Below are positions 16,612-25,638 of a DNA stretch of 64,000 nt, piece after piece. Position 1 is the stretch's first letter. The number at the start of each line of letters is the position of its first letter. The stretch is from Mesobacillus foraminis (lineage in GTDB: Bacteria > Bacillota > Bacilli > Bacillales > Cytobacillaceae), in contig NZ_SLVV01000007.1 of NCBI RefSeq assembly GCF_004340465.1, positions 186,001-250,000 of the forward strand. The letters are read 5' to 3'. Below the pieces are notes generated by a model. It was given only the letters and a program-made list of their open reading frames with translations. It was not told the DNA's origin and ran no database searches. The translations under genes and the position numbers were made by a program.

Positions 16612-18225
16612 ATGAACAAATCAATGAGAATGCTGCTGGTCTCGATCCTGGCCATAAGCATGTTCCTTGTGGGCTGCAGCGGGAAAACAAATACGGCAAC
16701 CGAGGGAGAAAACGGCTCTGCTTCCGAAGGCGGAAGCAAAAAAGATACTTTAGTATTTGCGCGGGGCGGGGATTCCACTTCACTGGATCCTATCACAACA
16801 ACAGAAGGGGAAACCTTTAAAGTGACAGAAAACATTTTTGAAACATTGCTTGAGTATGGGGAACAGGATACCACCATCCACCCTGGGCTTGCTGAAGAAT
16901 GGAAAGTGTCTCCTGATAACCTTACTTACACCTTTAAGCTTCGTGAGGGCGTTAAATTCCATGATGGCACCGACTTTAATGCTGATGCAGTTGTCTATAA
17001 CTTCGAGCGGTGGATGAACGGGGATGCCGATAAATTCCCTTATTACACGATGTTTGGCGGTTTTAAGGGAGAAGAAGGACACGTCATTAAAGAAGTGAAG
17101 GCAGTTGATGAACATACTGTCGAGTTTGTCCTGAATCGTCCTCAGGCACCATTCCTGAAAAACCTGGCTATGTCTCCATTCGGCATTGCCAGTCCTGAAG
17201 CAGTAGAAGAGCAAGGTGATAATTTCCGCTCCAATCCCGTAGGGACAGGACCTTTCAAATTTGTTGAGTGGAAACAAAATGACAGGATTGTTCTGGAAAA
17301 GAATCAGGAGTATTGGCAAGATGGACTTCCGAAGCTGAATAAAATTATTTTCCGCGTTATTCCGGAAAATACAGCCCGGTTAAATGCTCTTTCCAATGGT
17401 GAAATTGATTTAATGGATGGATTAAACAATTCGGATGAAGCAAGCGTAACCGGAAATTCAAGCCTTCAGGTAATCGAACGCCCATCCATGAATGTTGGAT
17501 ATATAGGCTTTACCGTAAACCGGAAGCCATTTGACAACAAGCTGGTCCGCCAGGCGTTAAGCCATGCAATCGACAAGAAATCAATCATTGACTCTTTTTA
17601 CGGTGGCAAGGCTGACGCTGCCATTAACCCAATGCCTCCTTCCATTGAAGGCTATAATGAGTCAATTGAGGATTATCCTTACGATTTAGAAAAAGCAAAA
17701 GAATTGCTGGCCGAGGCTGGCTATGAAGATGGTTTTGAAATGGACTTATGGGCCATGCCTGTTGCACGCCCTTATATGCCAGAGGGAATGAAAGTGGCCG
17801 AAGTCATCCAGGAGAGTTTCAGCAAAATTGGCGTAAAGGCCAACATCCAGTCCGTTGATTGGGCAACTTATCTTGAAAAAGCGGCAAAAGGTGATTTTGA
17901 TGCCTATATGCTTGGATGGACAGGGGATAATGGGGATCCTGATAACTTCTTATACACATTGCTGGATAAAGACAGTATTGGAAGCAACAATTATTCCTAT
18001 TACAGCAGCGATGAATTGCATGATATTTTGATTGAAGCACAGACTGAATCGGATCAGACAAAACGAAATGAACTATACAAAAAAGCCCAGGAAATCATTA
18101 AGGAAGACGCGCCGTGGGTTCCGCTTGTCCACTCAACCCCTCTCATTGCGGCAACCAAGGATTTACAGGGCTACAAGCCGCATCCGACCGGTTCGGAAGC
18201 CTTGACACATGTTGAATTTAAGTAA
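16612..18225 (+). CDS. Extracellular solute-binding lipoprotein, family 5 (peptide/nickel type)
   Basis: A 537-residue lipoprotein. A basic hydrophobic signal ends in lipobox FLVGCSG (Cys near residue 21), followed by a Ser/Gly/Glu-rich linker, then a family 5 substrate-binding fold starting DTLVFARGGDSTSLDP. Family landmarks include KLREGVKFHDGTDFNADAV and NPVGTGPFKFVEW. It would deliver a solute, most often a peptide, to the permeases encoded next. ATG 16612 follows TGGGGGGAA; upstream in-frame ATG 16579 would break the signal peptide. B. subtilis DppE, AppA and OppA are relatives; the substrate is not predictable by eye. Confidence 0.9.
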   Translation: MNKSMRMLLVSILAISMFLVGCSGKTNTATEGENGSASEGGSKKDTLVFARGGDSTSLDPITTTEGETFKVTENIFETLLEYGEQDTTIHPGLAEEWKVSPDNLTYTFKLREGVKFHDGTDFNADAVVYNFERWMNGDADKFPYYTMFGGFKGEEGHVIKEVKAVDEHTVEFVLNRPQAPFLKNLAMSPFGIASPEAVEEQGDNFRSNPVGTGPFKFVEWKQNDRIVLEKNQEYWQDGLPKLNKIIFRVIPENTARLNALSNGEIDLMDGLNNSDEASVTGNSSLQVIERPSMNVGYIGFTVNRKPFDNKLVRQALSHAIDKKSIIDSFYGGKADAAINPMPPSIEGYNESIEDYPYDLEKAKELLAEAGYEDGFEMDLWAMPVARPYMPEGMKVAEVIQESFSKIGVKANIQSVDWATYLEKAAKGDFDAYMLGWTGDNGDPDNFLYTLLDKDSIGSNNYSYYSSDELHDILIEAQTESDQTKRNELYKKAQEIIKEDAPWVPLVHSTPLIAATKDLQGYKPHPTGSEALTHVEFK

Positions 18226-18237
18226 GCAGGACTGCCG

Positions 18238-18261
18238 AAAGGGGAGCTGGTTCTCCCCTTT
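18238..18261 (+). terminator. Intra-operon hairpin between binding protein and permease genes
   Basis: A nine-base-pair stem (18238-18246 with 18253-18261, loop CTGGTT) ending TTTTG. Such hairpins commonly cause partial termination or protect upstream mRNA, giving more binding protein than permease. Confidence 0.6.
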
Positions 18262-18307
18262 TGCTTACAAAGAAGAAAACCTTCCAGAGTAAAAGGGGTG
18301 AGAAAGC

Positions 18308-19315
18308 TTGTTAACGTATACAGCCCGACGTCTGTTATCTTTAATTCCGGTCCTGTTTGGAATGACACTTGTTGTATTCGCCATAATTCATGCCATTCCC
18401 GGGGATCCTGCCCAAGTCATCCTGGGCCAGAGGGCTACGAAAGAGGCCATCGAAACCTTAACAAGGGAATTAGGGCTGGACAGGCCCTGGTACATACAAT
18501 ATTTCGATTACATTAAGTCTTTGTTCACGGGTGATCTTGGAACTTCCCTTAGGACCCGGGGGCCAATTAATCAAGAAATATGGCCATATCTTGCGGCCAC
18601 CCTGGAATTAACGGGGGCAGCAATGTTCATCGCTGTTCTCATTGGTGTTAATGCCGGAATCATCAGTGCGTGGTACTCAAACTCATGGTTTGACTACACT
18701 GCAATGATTCTTGCTCTAATTGGTGTATCCATGCCGATCTTTTGGCTTGGCCTCATGGAGCAATGGGCGTTTTCCATCCAGCTCGGCTGGCTTCCGACCA
18801 CCGGGCGTGAGGATGTCAGGGATCCCATAACGGCAATAACCAATTTATATTTGGTCGACACCCTGATTCAGGGACGGCCTGATCAATTTATTACAGCATT
18901 AAAGCATTTGATTCTGCCCAGCGTTGCATTGGCCACAATCCCAATGGCCATTATCGCCAGAATGACTCGTTCCACCATGCTAGAGGTCATGAAGGCAGAT
19001 TATATCCGGACGGCTCGGGCTAAGGGGCTGGGGATGTTTTGGGTTGTGTATAAACACTCATTAAAAAATGCGATTATTCCTGTCCTGACCGTCATTGGAC
19101 TCCAGACCGGACTGCTGCTGGGCGGTGCCATCCTGACCGAGACCATTTTCGGCTGGCCTGGAATCGGCCGGTATTTGTACGATGCTATTGGTTATCGTGA
19201 CTATCCAGTCATCCAGTCAGGCATTCTGATCATCGCCGCCATCTTTGTATTCATTAATCTGATCGTTGACCTGTTATATGCCCTGGTCGACCCGAGGATC
19301 AAGTATAACCAATGA
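18308..19315 (+). CDS. Peptide/nickel-type ABC transporter permease (DppB family)
   Basis: A 335-residue integral membrane protein with about six transmembrane segments. The start (MLTYTARRLLSLIPVLFGMT) is typical of DppB/OppB. The EAA loop that contacts the ATPases is visible as ADYIRTARAKGLG, and the C-terminus has ETIFGWPGIGRYLYDAI, common to the family. TTG 18308 follows AAAGGGGTGAG. It pairs with the DppC-type permease 15 bases downstream. The insertion between TM segments around residues 155-195 is ordinary for the family. Confidence 0.9.
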   Translation: MLTYTARRLLSLIPVLFGMTLVVFAIIHAIPGDPAQVILGQRATKEAIETLTRELGLDRPWYIQYFDYIKSLFTGDLGTSLRTRGPINQEIWPYLAATLELTGAAMFIAVLIGVNAGIISAWYSNSWFDYTAMILALIGVSMPIFWLGLMEQWAFSIQLGWLPTTGREDVRDPITAITNLYLVDTLIQGRPDQFITALKHLILPSVALATIPMAIIARMTRSTMLEVMKADYIRTARAKGLGMFWVVYKHSLKNAIIPVLTVIGLQTGLLLGGAILTETIFGWPGIGRYLYDAIGYRDYPVIQSGILIIAAIFVFINLIVDLLYALVDPRIKYNQ

Positions 19316-19330
19316 TAGGGAGGTTTCAAA

Positions 19331-20227
19331 GTGGCTGAGTTAGCAAAGAATGCAGCAGAAATGTCTAAAGTTCATCCAGAAGATACGGCATCGCCCTTGA
19401 AGGAAGCCTGGCGGGCTTTTTGCAAGAATAGACTCGCACTGGCAGGCCTGGGTATTGTTATCTTTTTTATCATCATCGCCATCCTTGCTCCTGTCATTGC
19501 CCCGTACAGCTTTAAAGAGCAGGAATTGACGAAAAGACTGCTCGCTCCTTCCAGTGAGCACTGGTTCGGGACCGATGATTTTGGGCGCGATATCTTCTCG
19601 CGAATCGTTTACGGTGCCCGGATCTCTTTATGGGTTGGATTTTTTGCGGTATTGGGGTCGGCTGTCCTTGGAACTATTCTGGGGGTTATTGCGGGTTATT
19701 ATGGGCGTTGGCTGGACACGGTCATCTCCCGTACGTTTGATATCATGCTTGCGTTTCCGAGCATCCTGCTGGCGATTGCAGTGGTTGCTATCCTGGGACC
19801 TTCCCTTCAAAATGCATTAATTGCAATCGCGATTATCAACATCCCTAACTTTGGCCGTCTCGTCAGATCGAAGGTTCTTAGTGTAAAACAGGAGGAATAC
19901 ATCATGGCAGCCCGTGCGGTCGGAATGAAAGACTCAAGAATCTTAATCCACCATATACTCCCCAACAGCATGACGCCAATCATTGTCCAGTCCACACTGG
20001 CAATTGCCACTGCAATCATTGAGGCTGCGGCCCTCGGCTTTCTTGGACTAGGTGCTCAGGCACCGTCACCTGAATGGGGAAAGATGCTCGCAGACAGCAA
20101 ACAGTATCTTGTTCAGGCTCCTTGGACCCTTTTCTTTCCTGGCCTCGCCATTATGCTCACTGTTCTTGGCTTTAACCTTATGGGGGACGGTCTTCGGGAT
20201 GTTCTTGATCCAAAGATGAAACAATGA
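19331..20227 (+). CDS. Peptide/nickel-type ABC transporter permease (DppC family)
   Basis: A 298-residue permease with the N-terminal OppC_N segment (AWRAFCKNRLALAGLGIV) and about six transmembrane helices. Family motifs HWFGTDDFGRDIFSRIVYG, the EAA loop EEYIMAARAVGMKDSRI, and GLGAQAPSPEWGKMLAD are present. GTG 19331 follows GATAGGGAGG. It is the last gene of the importer operon and is followed by a terminator. The gene order ATPase-ATPase-binding protein-permease-permease is complete, so the transporter should be functional. Confidence 0.9.
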   Translation: MAELAKNAAEMSKVHPEDTASPLKEAWRAFCKNRLALAGLGIVIFFIIIAILAPVIAPYSFKEQELTKRLLAPSSEHWFGTDDFGRDIFSRIVYGARISLWVGFFAVLGSAVLGTILGVIAGYYGRWLDTVISRTFDIMLAFPSILLAIAVVAILGPSLQNALIAIAIINIPNFGRLVRSKVLSVKQEEYIMAARAVGMKDSRILIHHILPNSMTPIIVQSTLAIATAIIEAAALGFLGLGAQAPSPEWGKMLADSKQYLVQAPWTLFFPGLAIMLTVLGFNLMGDGLRDVLDPKMKQ

Positions 20228-20257
20228 TAATAATCCGAAGATGTGCAAATCTGATTG

Positions 20258-20289
20258 AAAAGCGCCAAGCAGTATTTTGGTGCTTTTTT
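20258..20289 (+). terminator. Intrinsic terminator of the ABC transporter operon
   Basis: An eleven-base-pair stem (20258-20268 with 20277-20287, one G-U) followed by T-tract. Confidence 0.85.
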
Positions 20290-20811
20290 CTTTTTATATT
20301 GTCTGTTAGATTCCCTCCCATTCTAATTGATTTAACAAAGGAAATGTCTGAATATTAAATTAAGTATTTAGCCGGACAATTGCACCTAACGGGAAAGGCT
20401 GTAAAATGGGCATTTTTTCAGGAAGAAAACGGATCATCAGTGATTGCTTTCATTCAAGTTACTTGGATTACAGGAGTGGACCAGAAAAACGGTCATCTTC
20501 TACTGGAGGCTGGAATAACTAGAAAGGCTCCTAAATAAAAATGAGTAAGGCCATCAAAGCCCATTTTCCTTAAATTCTTGGGCTGATCTAAATCAAGGAG
20601 TCTCTCGGCGGTATATGGAGGGCAGATCAGGCCAAAAAGTCCTGTTTTCAAGCCTTGGCTGTACGAACGTAAACGATGAATCTCTGTGAAGTAAATTAAG
20701 GATGCTTTCAAAATTTGGATTTAGGTAATCCGTCTTTCTTGCTTTAACAATCAATGAGGCTCTTTCCTTAGGCCTCTATCCCTTGTGGCGTGTTATTCAG
20801 GAGGAATCAAT
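20290..20811. other. Intergenic region upstream of the puc operon
   Basis: About 520 bases with no gene I can support. A 72-codon minus-strand frame (20493-20711) and a 38-codon plus-strand frame (20406-20522) lack convincing ribosome binding sites or recognisable similarity. A small inverted repeat GAGGC/GCCTC lies near 20755-20776. I see no clear PucR box, purine riboswitch or strong sigma-A promoter. The length suggests either a regulatory region or decayed sequence at a recombination junction. Confidence 0.5.
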
Positions 20812-21849
20812 ATGGAGGATATGCATCAAATTCTTGAAACCGTACATTGTTCTTCTGCCGGGAGTTTCCTGGCAACGATAGTTCATGTGGAGGGCTCCGC
20901 TTATAAAAAAGAAGGATCATGCATGCTTTTAAAGAGGGATGGCAGCCGGATTGGAACGCTCAGTGCAGGCTGCCTTGAAGAAGATTTGGCGGCGAGAGCA
21001 AGCGAAGGCGGCAATACAGCCATTTCAATCGATTATGATATGCGAAGCAATGAGGCGTTCTCATGGGGGGAGGGGGCTGGATGCAATGGTTCTATCCGGG
21101 TTTTACTTGAACCAGCAGACGACCATTTTTATTATCATCTTTGCAGGCTTAAGACATTGTTAGACATGGGAAAATCTGTCTTGATGGTAAAGAAAATGCC
21201 TTCCGTAAAAAAGGATTACGAGTATTTATATATAACAGAAGATCAAGAAAAATTTGGAGAATGGAACAGTCCTGTTCCTCCTGAATGTAAAGCGTGGGCA
21301 AGCGATCCGTCAAAAAGGATTTCCAGCGGAATGCGAGTTCTATCAGACCCTATGGATGATTATTTCATACACCAGATTGACCCAAAACCAAGAATCTTTC
21401 TTTATGGAGCAGGTCCTGATGCAATTCCAATTGTATCCGTTCTATCGAGTATCGGTTTTGATGTAACCGTTGCGGACTGGAGGCCTGCTCTGTGTACAAA
21501 AGCTAATTTTCCTGATGCGAAAAGGGTGGTCGTTGGTTTTCCGCATGAAATCATGGAAGATCTACATTTTAACAGCAAGGATTTTGTTCTCCTTCTTACC
21601 CATAATTTTAAAAGGGACAGACAGCTGCTTTCCTGCCTTGTTGATAAGGAACTCAGGTATCTTGGGGTGCTGGGTTCGGTCAAAAGAACGGCCCGGCTTC
21701 TTGGCCTGAGGGAGGTCCCCGGGTATATTGCTACACCTGTTGGTCTCCCCATTGGTGCTGAAGGTCCAGAAGAAATTGCAGTTTCAATTGCTGCCGAACT
21801 GATTCAAATCATGAGGAGACAGCCTGAACAAAAGGTAATGGGAATATGA
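20812..21849 (+). CDS. pucA: XdhC-type molybdenum cofactor insertion protein for xanthine dehydrogenase (PucA-like)
   Basis: A 345-residue XdhC/CoxI family protein. The N-terminal domain has SFLATIVHVEGSAYKKEG and GTLSAGCLEEDL; the C-terminal Rossmann-like domain has IFLYGAGPDAIPIVSVLSSI, GVLGSVKRTARLL and TPVGLPIGAEGPEEIAVSI. Such proteins bind sulfurated molybdenum cofactor and load it into xanthine dehydrogenase rather than being catalytic. Start choice: ATG 20812 immediately behind AGGAGG; an in-frame ATG at 20785 has none. The stop overlaps pucB by ATGA. Gene order pucABCDE matches the B. subtilis purine-catabolic operon. Confidence 0.88.
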   Translation: MEDMHQILETVHCSSAGSFLATIVHVEGSAYKKEGSCMLLKRDGSRIGTLSAGCLEEDLAARASEGGNTAISIDYDMRSNEAFSWGEGAGCNGSIRVLLEPADDHFYYHLCRLKTLLDMGKSVLMVKKMPSVKKDYEYLYITEDQEKFGEWNSPVPPECKAWASDPSKRISSGMRVLSDPMDDYFIHQIDPKPRIFLYGAGPDAIPIVSVLSSIGFDVTVADWRPALCTKANFPDAKRVVVGFPHEIMEDLHFNSKDFVLLLTHNFKRDRQLLSCLVDKELRYLGVLGSVKRTARLLGLREVPGYIATPVGLPIGAEGPEEIAVSIAAELIQIMRRQPEQKVMGI

Positions 21850-22475
21850 AAACAGCGAAGGTTTCAGGAATTTTGCTTGCTGCAGGAGGAAGCAGCCGCA
21901 TGGGCCGGAACAAGCTTGGTATGAGGGTTGGCGGAGGGACGATAGGAGGCATGGCTTTCCATGCAGCATTTCAATCAAATCTGGATCAAATAATTGTTGT
22001 CACTCAAAAGGGAGATACACTGGGTTGGATGGAACCGCCGATCTGCCCGTCATCGCGTTGGACCCAGGCGGAATGCGAGGAAGCAGCAGCAGGCCAAGCC
22101 TATTCTTTGCGAAGGGGAGTGCAGGCTGCAATCGAGTGCAAGAGTGACGGCATTGTTGTTTTGCTCGCGGATCAGCCATTCGTACAGTCTGCCATGATTA
22201 ATCATCTTTTATCAATATTTAGAACCATAATGGAAGATGGGGAAGAAGTTGGAGTTATTGCATCACGTCATGAGGGAAGGCAGCAGCCCCCTTTGTTATT
22301 TTCAGAGAGCCAGTTTTCGAAACTATTGAAATTGAGGGGAGATACAGGAGCGAGGAAAATCATTCAGGGAATGCCAAAAAACCTGTGTCGATCAATAGAT
22401 TATCAGGATTGGAGACCGTTCTATGATATTGATACCGAGGATGATTATTTGTGGATAATGGGAAACAAGCATTAA
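21846..22475 (+). CDS. pucB: MobA-like nucleotidyltransferase (PucB-like)
   Basis: A 209-residue NTP-transferase-fold protein. The family loop LLAAGGSSRMGRNKL is near the N-terminus and a metal-binding segment VVLLADQPFVQ lies near residue 100. Relatives (PucB, MocA) add CMP to molybdopterin to make the cytosine dinucleotide form, or otherwise mature the molybdenum cofactor for hydroxylases. It overlaps pucA by four bases and pucC by 25, so all are translationally linked. Which nucleotide it transfers cannot be told from what I can see. Confidence 0.85.
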   Translation: MKTAKVSGILLAAGGSSRMGRNKLGMRVGGGTIGGMAFHAAFQSNLDQIIVVTQKGDTLGWMEPPICPSSRWTQAECEEAAAGQAYSLRRGVQAAIECKSDGIVVLLADQPFVQSAMINHLLSIFRTIMEDGEEVGVIASRHEGRQQPPLLFSESQFSKLLKLRGDTGARKIIQGMPKNLCRSIDYQDWRPFYDIDTEDDYLWIMGNKH

Positions 22476-23353
22476 GGGATGAACATATCGCATCGGAGCA
22501 CGAAATTTTTCAGCCGAGAGGATTGCCGGAAGCATTGGAGTTAAAAGAAAAATTTGGGGGAGAGGCTATTTTTATTGCAGGAGGGACGCTGATCCAGCTT
22601 CAGCGGGAGCAAGGAATAGAGCTGCCGCGTTATTTAATTAGTCTGGAAAAAGCAACAGAGTTAAAAGGAGGAGTGGCGGACGAGGCCGGCGGTGTCGTAA
22701 TAGGGGCTCTTACTCCATTGGCAGATCTCAGGCTGCATTACGCAATTGTAAAGGGCTGCGGTCTCTTGATAGTGGCTGCAAAGGGTGTAGGGTCTCCTGC
22801 GATTCGAAACCGTGCTACTATTGGCGGAAATATTATCTATGGAGTCGGCGATCTCATTCCGGCCCTGCTGTCATTGGATGCTGAACTGACGGTATATGAG
22901 CAGGGTGGATTTCGTGAAATAAACTTGTGGGAGTTTATAAAAAACCGAGAGGAAATGAAAAGCTTCATCCTGGCTTCGATCAAGATACCGGTCCGAACGC
23001 TGTTGGACACAGAAAGAACATTTTACCGGAAAATCGGGCGGAGGGAAGCTTTTATCCCCTCAGTCGTGACGGTTTCGGGAAGATGCTCGATTAGAGAGGA
23101 TGGCAGAATAGCTGATATTCGGATTGCCGCAGGCGGTGGCGCCTCTGCTCCGCAAAGATTGGTTCGATGTGAAGACAAATTGCTTGGAGCGCATCTGAAT
23201 TCTGTCACTCTAAAAGAGATATACTCAGATATTTGCAAGGAATATACCCCAACTCCTGATGCATTTTTAGGCACAAGGTACCGGAAACTCGCTGCTGCGA
23301 ATGTAATCGTATCAGAACTTGAACAGCTCATTGCAGACAGGGAGGGAAAATGA
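22451..23353 (+). CDS. pucC: Xanthine dehydrogenase FAD-binding subunit (PucC-like)
   Basis: A 300-residue medium subunit of the molybdenum hydroxylase family. The FAD-binding motifs are IFIAGGTLIQLQRE near residue 38 and the strongly conserved IRNRATIGGNIIYGVGDLIP near 116; the CO dehydrogenase flavoprotein C-terminal domain follows. It would pass electrons from the iron-sulfur subunit to NAD+ or another acceptor. Start GTG 22451, ten bases after GAGG, lies inside pucB; no better in-frame start is seen downstream before conserved sequence. The stop overlaps the start of pucD. Confidence 0.87.
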   Translation: MDNGKQALRDEHIASEHEIFQPRGLPEALELKEKFGGEAIFIAGGTLIQLQREQGIELPRYLISLEKATELKGGVADEAGGVVIGALTPLADLRLHYAIVKGCGLLIVAAKGVGSPAIRNRATIGGNIIYGVGDLIPALLSLDAELTVYEQGGFREINLWEFIKNREEMKSFILASIKIPVRTLLDTERTFYRKIGRREAFIPSVVTVSGRCSIREDGRIADIRIAAGGGASAPQRLVRCEDKLLGAHLNSVTLKEIYSDICKEYTPTPDAFLGTRYRKLAAANVIVSELEQLIADREGK

Positions 23354-25638
23354 TGGAGCACGAGGAAAATGCCAGGAAACAATCTCGTGTCAGGCCAGAT
23401 GGGGCAGGGAAAGTAAGTGGCAGCCTACAATATTTAACAGATTTATATTTTCCTGATATGCTTTTTGGCAAGATCCTGAGAAGTTCATTTCCACATGCGA
23501 GAATCCTTTCGATCTGTACTGAAAAAGCCAGACAGCTGCCAGGGGTGAAAGCTGTCATTACCCACAAAGATGTACCTGGACTGAATGGATTTGGCCTTAT
23601 TGTTCCGGATCAGCCGGTACTGTGCATGGAAATAGCCCGATACGTTGGCGATGCGATTGCAGCCGTTGCAGCTGACACAATCGAGACAGCTGAAAAAGCA
23701 TTAAAGCTTATTGAGGTGGAGTATGAGCCCTTGCCTGTAATCGATACTCCAGAGAAAGCGATGGCGCCGGATGCTCCGCAGCTTCATGACAATGGAAATG
23801 TTATGCACAGGGCGGGACATAAAAAGGGGGATGTCGGAAAAGGATTTGAACAATGTTCATTCATAGTAGAGGAAACCTATCGGGTTCCAAGGCAGATGCA
23901 CGTCTATATGGAAACAGAAGGCGGAGTGATTGTTCCTGAGAAAAATGGAACGTTAACCGTGTATGTCGGGACTCAGCATGGGTATAAAGACCGTTTTCAA
24001 TTAGCGCGCATACTTGGGATGCCCGAAGAACAGATACGGATTATTTCAAGCCCTATAGGCGGATCCTTTGGGGGAAAGGATGAATTAAATATCCAGCCTT
24101 ATGGAGCGATGCTCGCCCTCATAACGGGATGTCCTGTTAAAATCCATCAAACGAGAAAAGAATCTGTGATTTCGGGGCTGAAAAGACACCCGATGAAAAT
24201 AATTATGAAAACAGGAGCCAGCAAAGAGGGAAAACTCCTGGCCCATAAGGTTGAGATCCTAGCTGATACAGGTGCATATGCCACATTAGGGCCAGCTATA
24301 CTGGATTTTGCCGTCGAACACGCTGCAGGTCCATACATGGTGCCGAATGTTGATGTGGAAGGGGTTTCTGTTTTTACCAATAATGGGGTGGCCGGGGAGT
24401 TCAGAGGTTTCGGAGGAAATCAGATTACCTTTGCTCTTGAATCCCAAATAGACCGCCTTGCCGAAAAGCTTGGAATGGACCCGCTGGAATTCCGGAGGCG
24501 GAATATTAGAAAGGCGGCAGATGCTGGTCCTTTGGGACAAAGAATTGCAGAAACAAATGGGGCTTCAGAAGTTCTTGAAGGAATTTCCCCGGCTTTTGAA
24601 AAGAGGAAAGCAGAAGCTGAAAAGTGGAACCTCGAGCATAAGTGGAAGAGGAGAGGCGTAGGCGCAGCGATTGCGATGCATGGGGGCGGCCTGGGATATG
24701 GGCGCCTTGATCCGGCTGGAGGAAGACTTTCCCTAACGAATGCCGGTAAAATACAGGCGGCCTTCGGCTTTGAAGAATGCGGCCAGGGAATTCTTGCTGT
24801 GATTGAAACCATCATGGTAGAAGAATTAAGCTGTGGAGTAGAGGATTTGGAAATTGTAATTGGGGATACTGCTGTTGTTCCACACAGCGGCTCGACGACT
24901 GCTTCCCGCGGAACCAGTATGGTATGGCTGGCTGTCCAGAGGATGAAAAAGGATTTTGCTGATGGGCTCCTTACTGGCGCCAGCAGGATGACAAACATTC
25001 CTGAGGCCAATTTAAGGCTGGGAAATGGCGGCATTTTCAGGAGAAAAGGAACTCATCCAATCGTTACGTACAGGGAACTTGCTCAATTCCTTTCCAAGGA
25101 TGCTCCTTTAATAGTCTCGAGTCGGTTTGATTTTCCGACAACCCCGGATAAAATTGATTCCGGACATTTTTTATATTCCTTTTCAGGTGTCCTTGTTCAA
25201 GTGGAAGTGGACATCCTGACAGGGCAAATTAAGATGGTTCATTTAGATCAAACGATCTCCGCTGGTCCAGTGGTCAATCCTGCGGGATATACCGGCCAAA
25301 TTGAAGGCGGTGGAGTCATGGGCATTGGGTATGCTCTCATGGAAGAAGCGGTAATGGTTGAGGGAAGATATGCTGCTGAGAATCTGGATTCCTATCTCGT
25401 GCCAAGTATTTGCGACGTTCCAGAGTTAAAGGTGATGCCGGTTGAAACCCTGGCTGAGGGTGACCAATATGGACCGAGGGGTGTCGGGGAAATCGGAACG
25501 GTAGCCGTTGCTCCGGCGATCACTAAAGCCATCCATGATGCACTGGGTCATTGGGTACAGACATTGCCTGTCTCAGCGGAGGAAATCATAACAGCATGCG
25601 GCGAAAGGGGGATGAACAAATGGATGAAAACCACCTAG
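23350..25638 (+). CDS. pucD: Xanthine dehydrogenase molybdenum-binding subunit (PucD-like)
   Basis: A 762-residue catalytic large subunit. The first domain runs to about residue 120; the molybdopterin domain has PIGGSFGGKDE near 240 and EFRGFGGNQITFALESQID near 350, and the essential C-terminal glutamate lies in PRGVGEIGTVAVAPAI near 710. The arginine of EFRGFGG corresponds to a substrate-binding Arg of xanthine dehydrogenases. The residue after GGK is Asp-Glu rather than a single Glu, so purine binding may differ slightly. ATG 23350 (or 23353) follows GACAGGGAGGG. It overlaps pucC and pucE. Confidence 0.88.
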   Translation: MMEHEENARKQSRVRPDGAGKVSGSLQYLTDLYFPDMLFGKILRSSFPHARILSICTEKARQLPGVKAVITHKDVPGLNGFGLIVPDQPVLCMEIARYVGDAIAAVAADTIETAEKALKLIEVEYEPLPVIDTPEKAMAPDAPQLHDNGNVMHRAGHKKGDVGKGFEQCSFIVEETYRVPRQMHVYMETEGGVIVPEKNGTLTVYVGTQHGYKDRFQLARILGMPEEQIRIISSPIGGSFGGKDELNIQPYGAMLALITGCPVKIHQTRKESVISGLKRHPMKIIMKTGASKEGKLLAHKVEILADTGAYATLGPAILDFAVEHAAGPYMVPNVDVEGVSVFTNNGVAGEFRGFGGNQITFALESQIDRLAEKLGMDPLEFRRRNIRKAADAGPLGQRIAETNGASEVLEGISPAFEKRKAEAEKWNLEHKWKRRGVGAAIAMHGGGLGYGRLDPAGGRLSLTNAGKIQAAFGFEECGQGILAVIETIMVEELSCGVEDLEIVIGDTAVVPHSGSTTASRGTSMVWLAVQRMKKDFADGLLTGASRMTNIPEANLRLGNGGIFRRKGTHPIVTYRELAQFLSKDAPLIVSSRFDFPTTPDKIDSGHFLYSFSGVLVQVEVDILTGQIKMVHLDQTISAGPVVNPAGYTGQIEGGGVMGIGYALMEEAVMVEGRYAAENLDSYLVPSICDVPELKVMPVETLAEGDQYGPRGVGEIGTVAVAPAITKAIHDALGHWVQTLPVSAEEIITACGERGMNKWMKTT

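Noticed and set aside
20406-20522. 38-codon plus-strand frame
   Set aside because: Weak GGGAAAGG site, low-information sequence and no context supporting translation.
20493-20711. 72-codon minus-strand frame upstream of pucA
   Set aside because: No ribosome binding site and no family I recognise; kept only as a note on the intergenic region.
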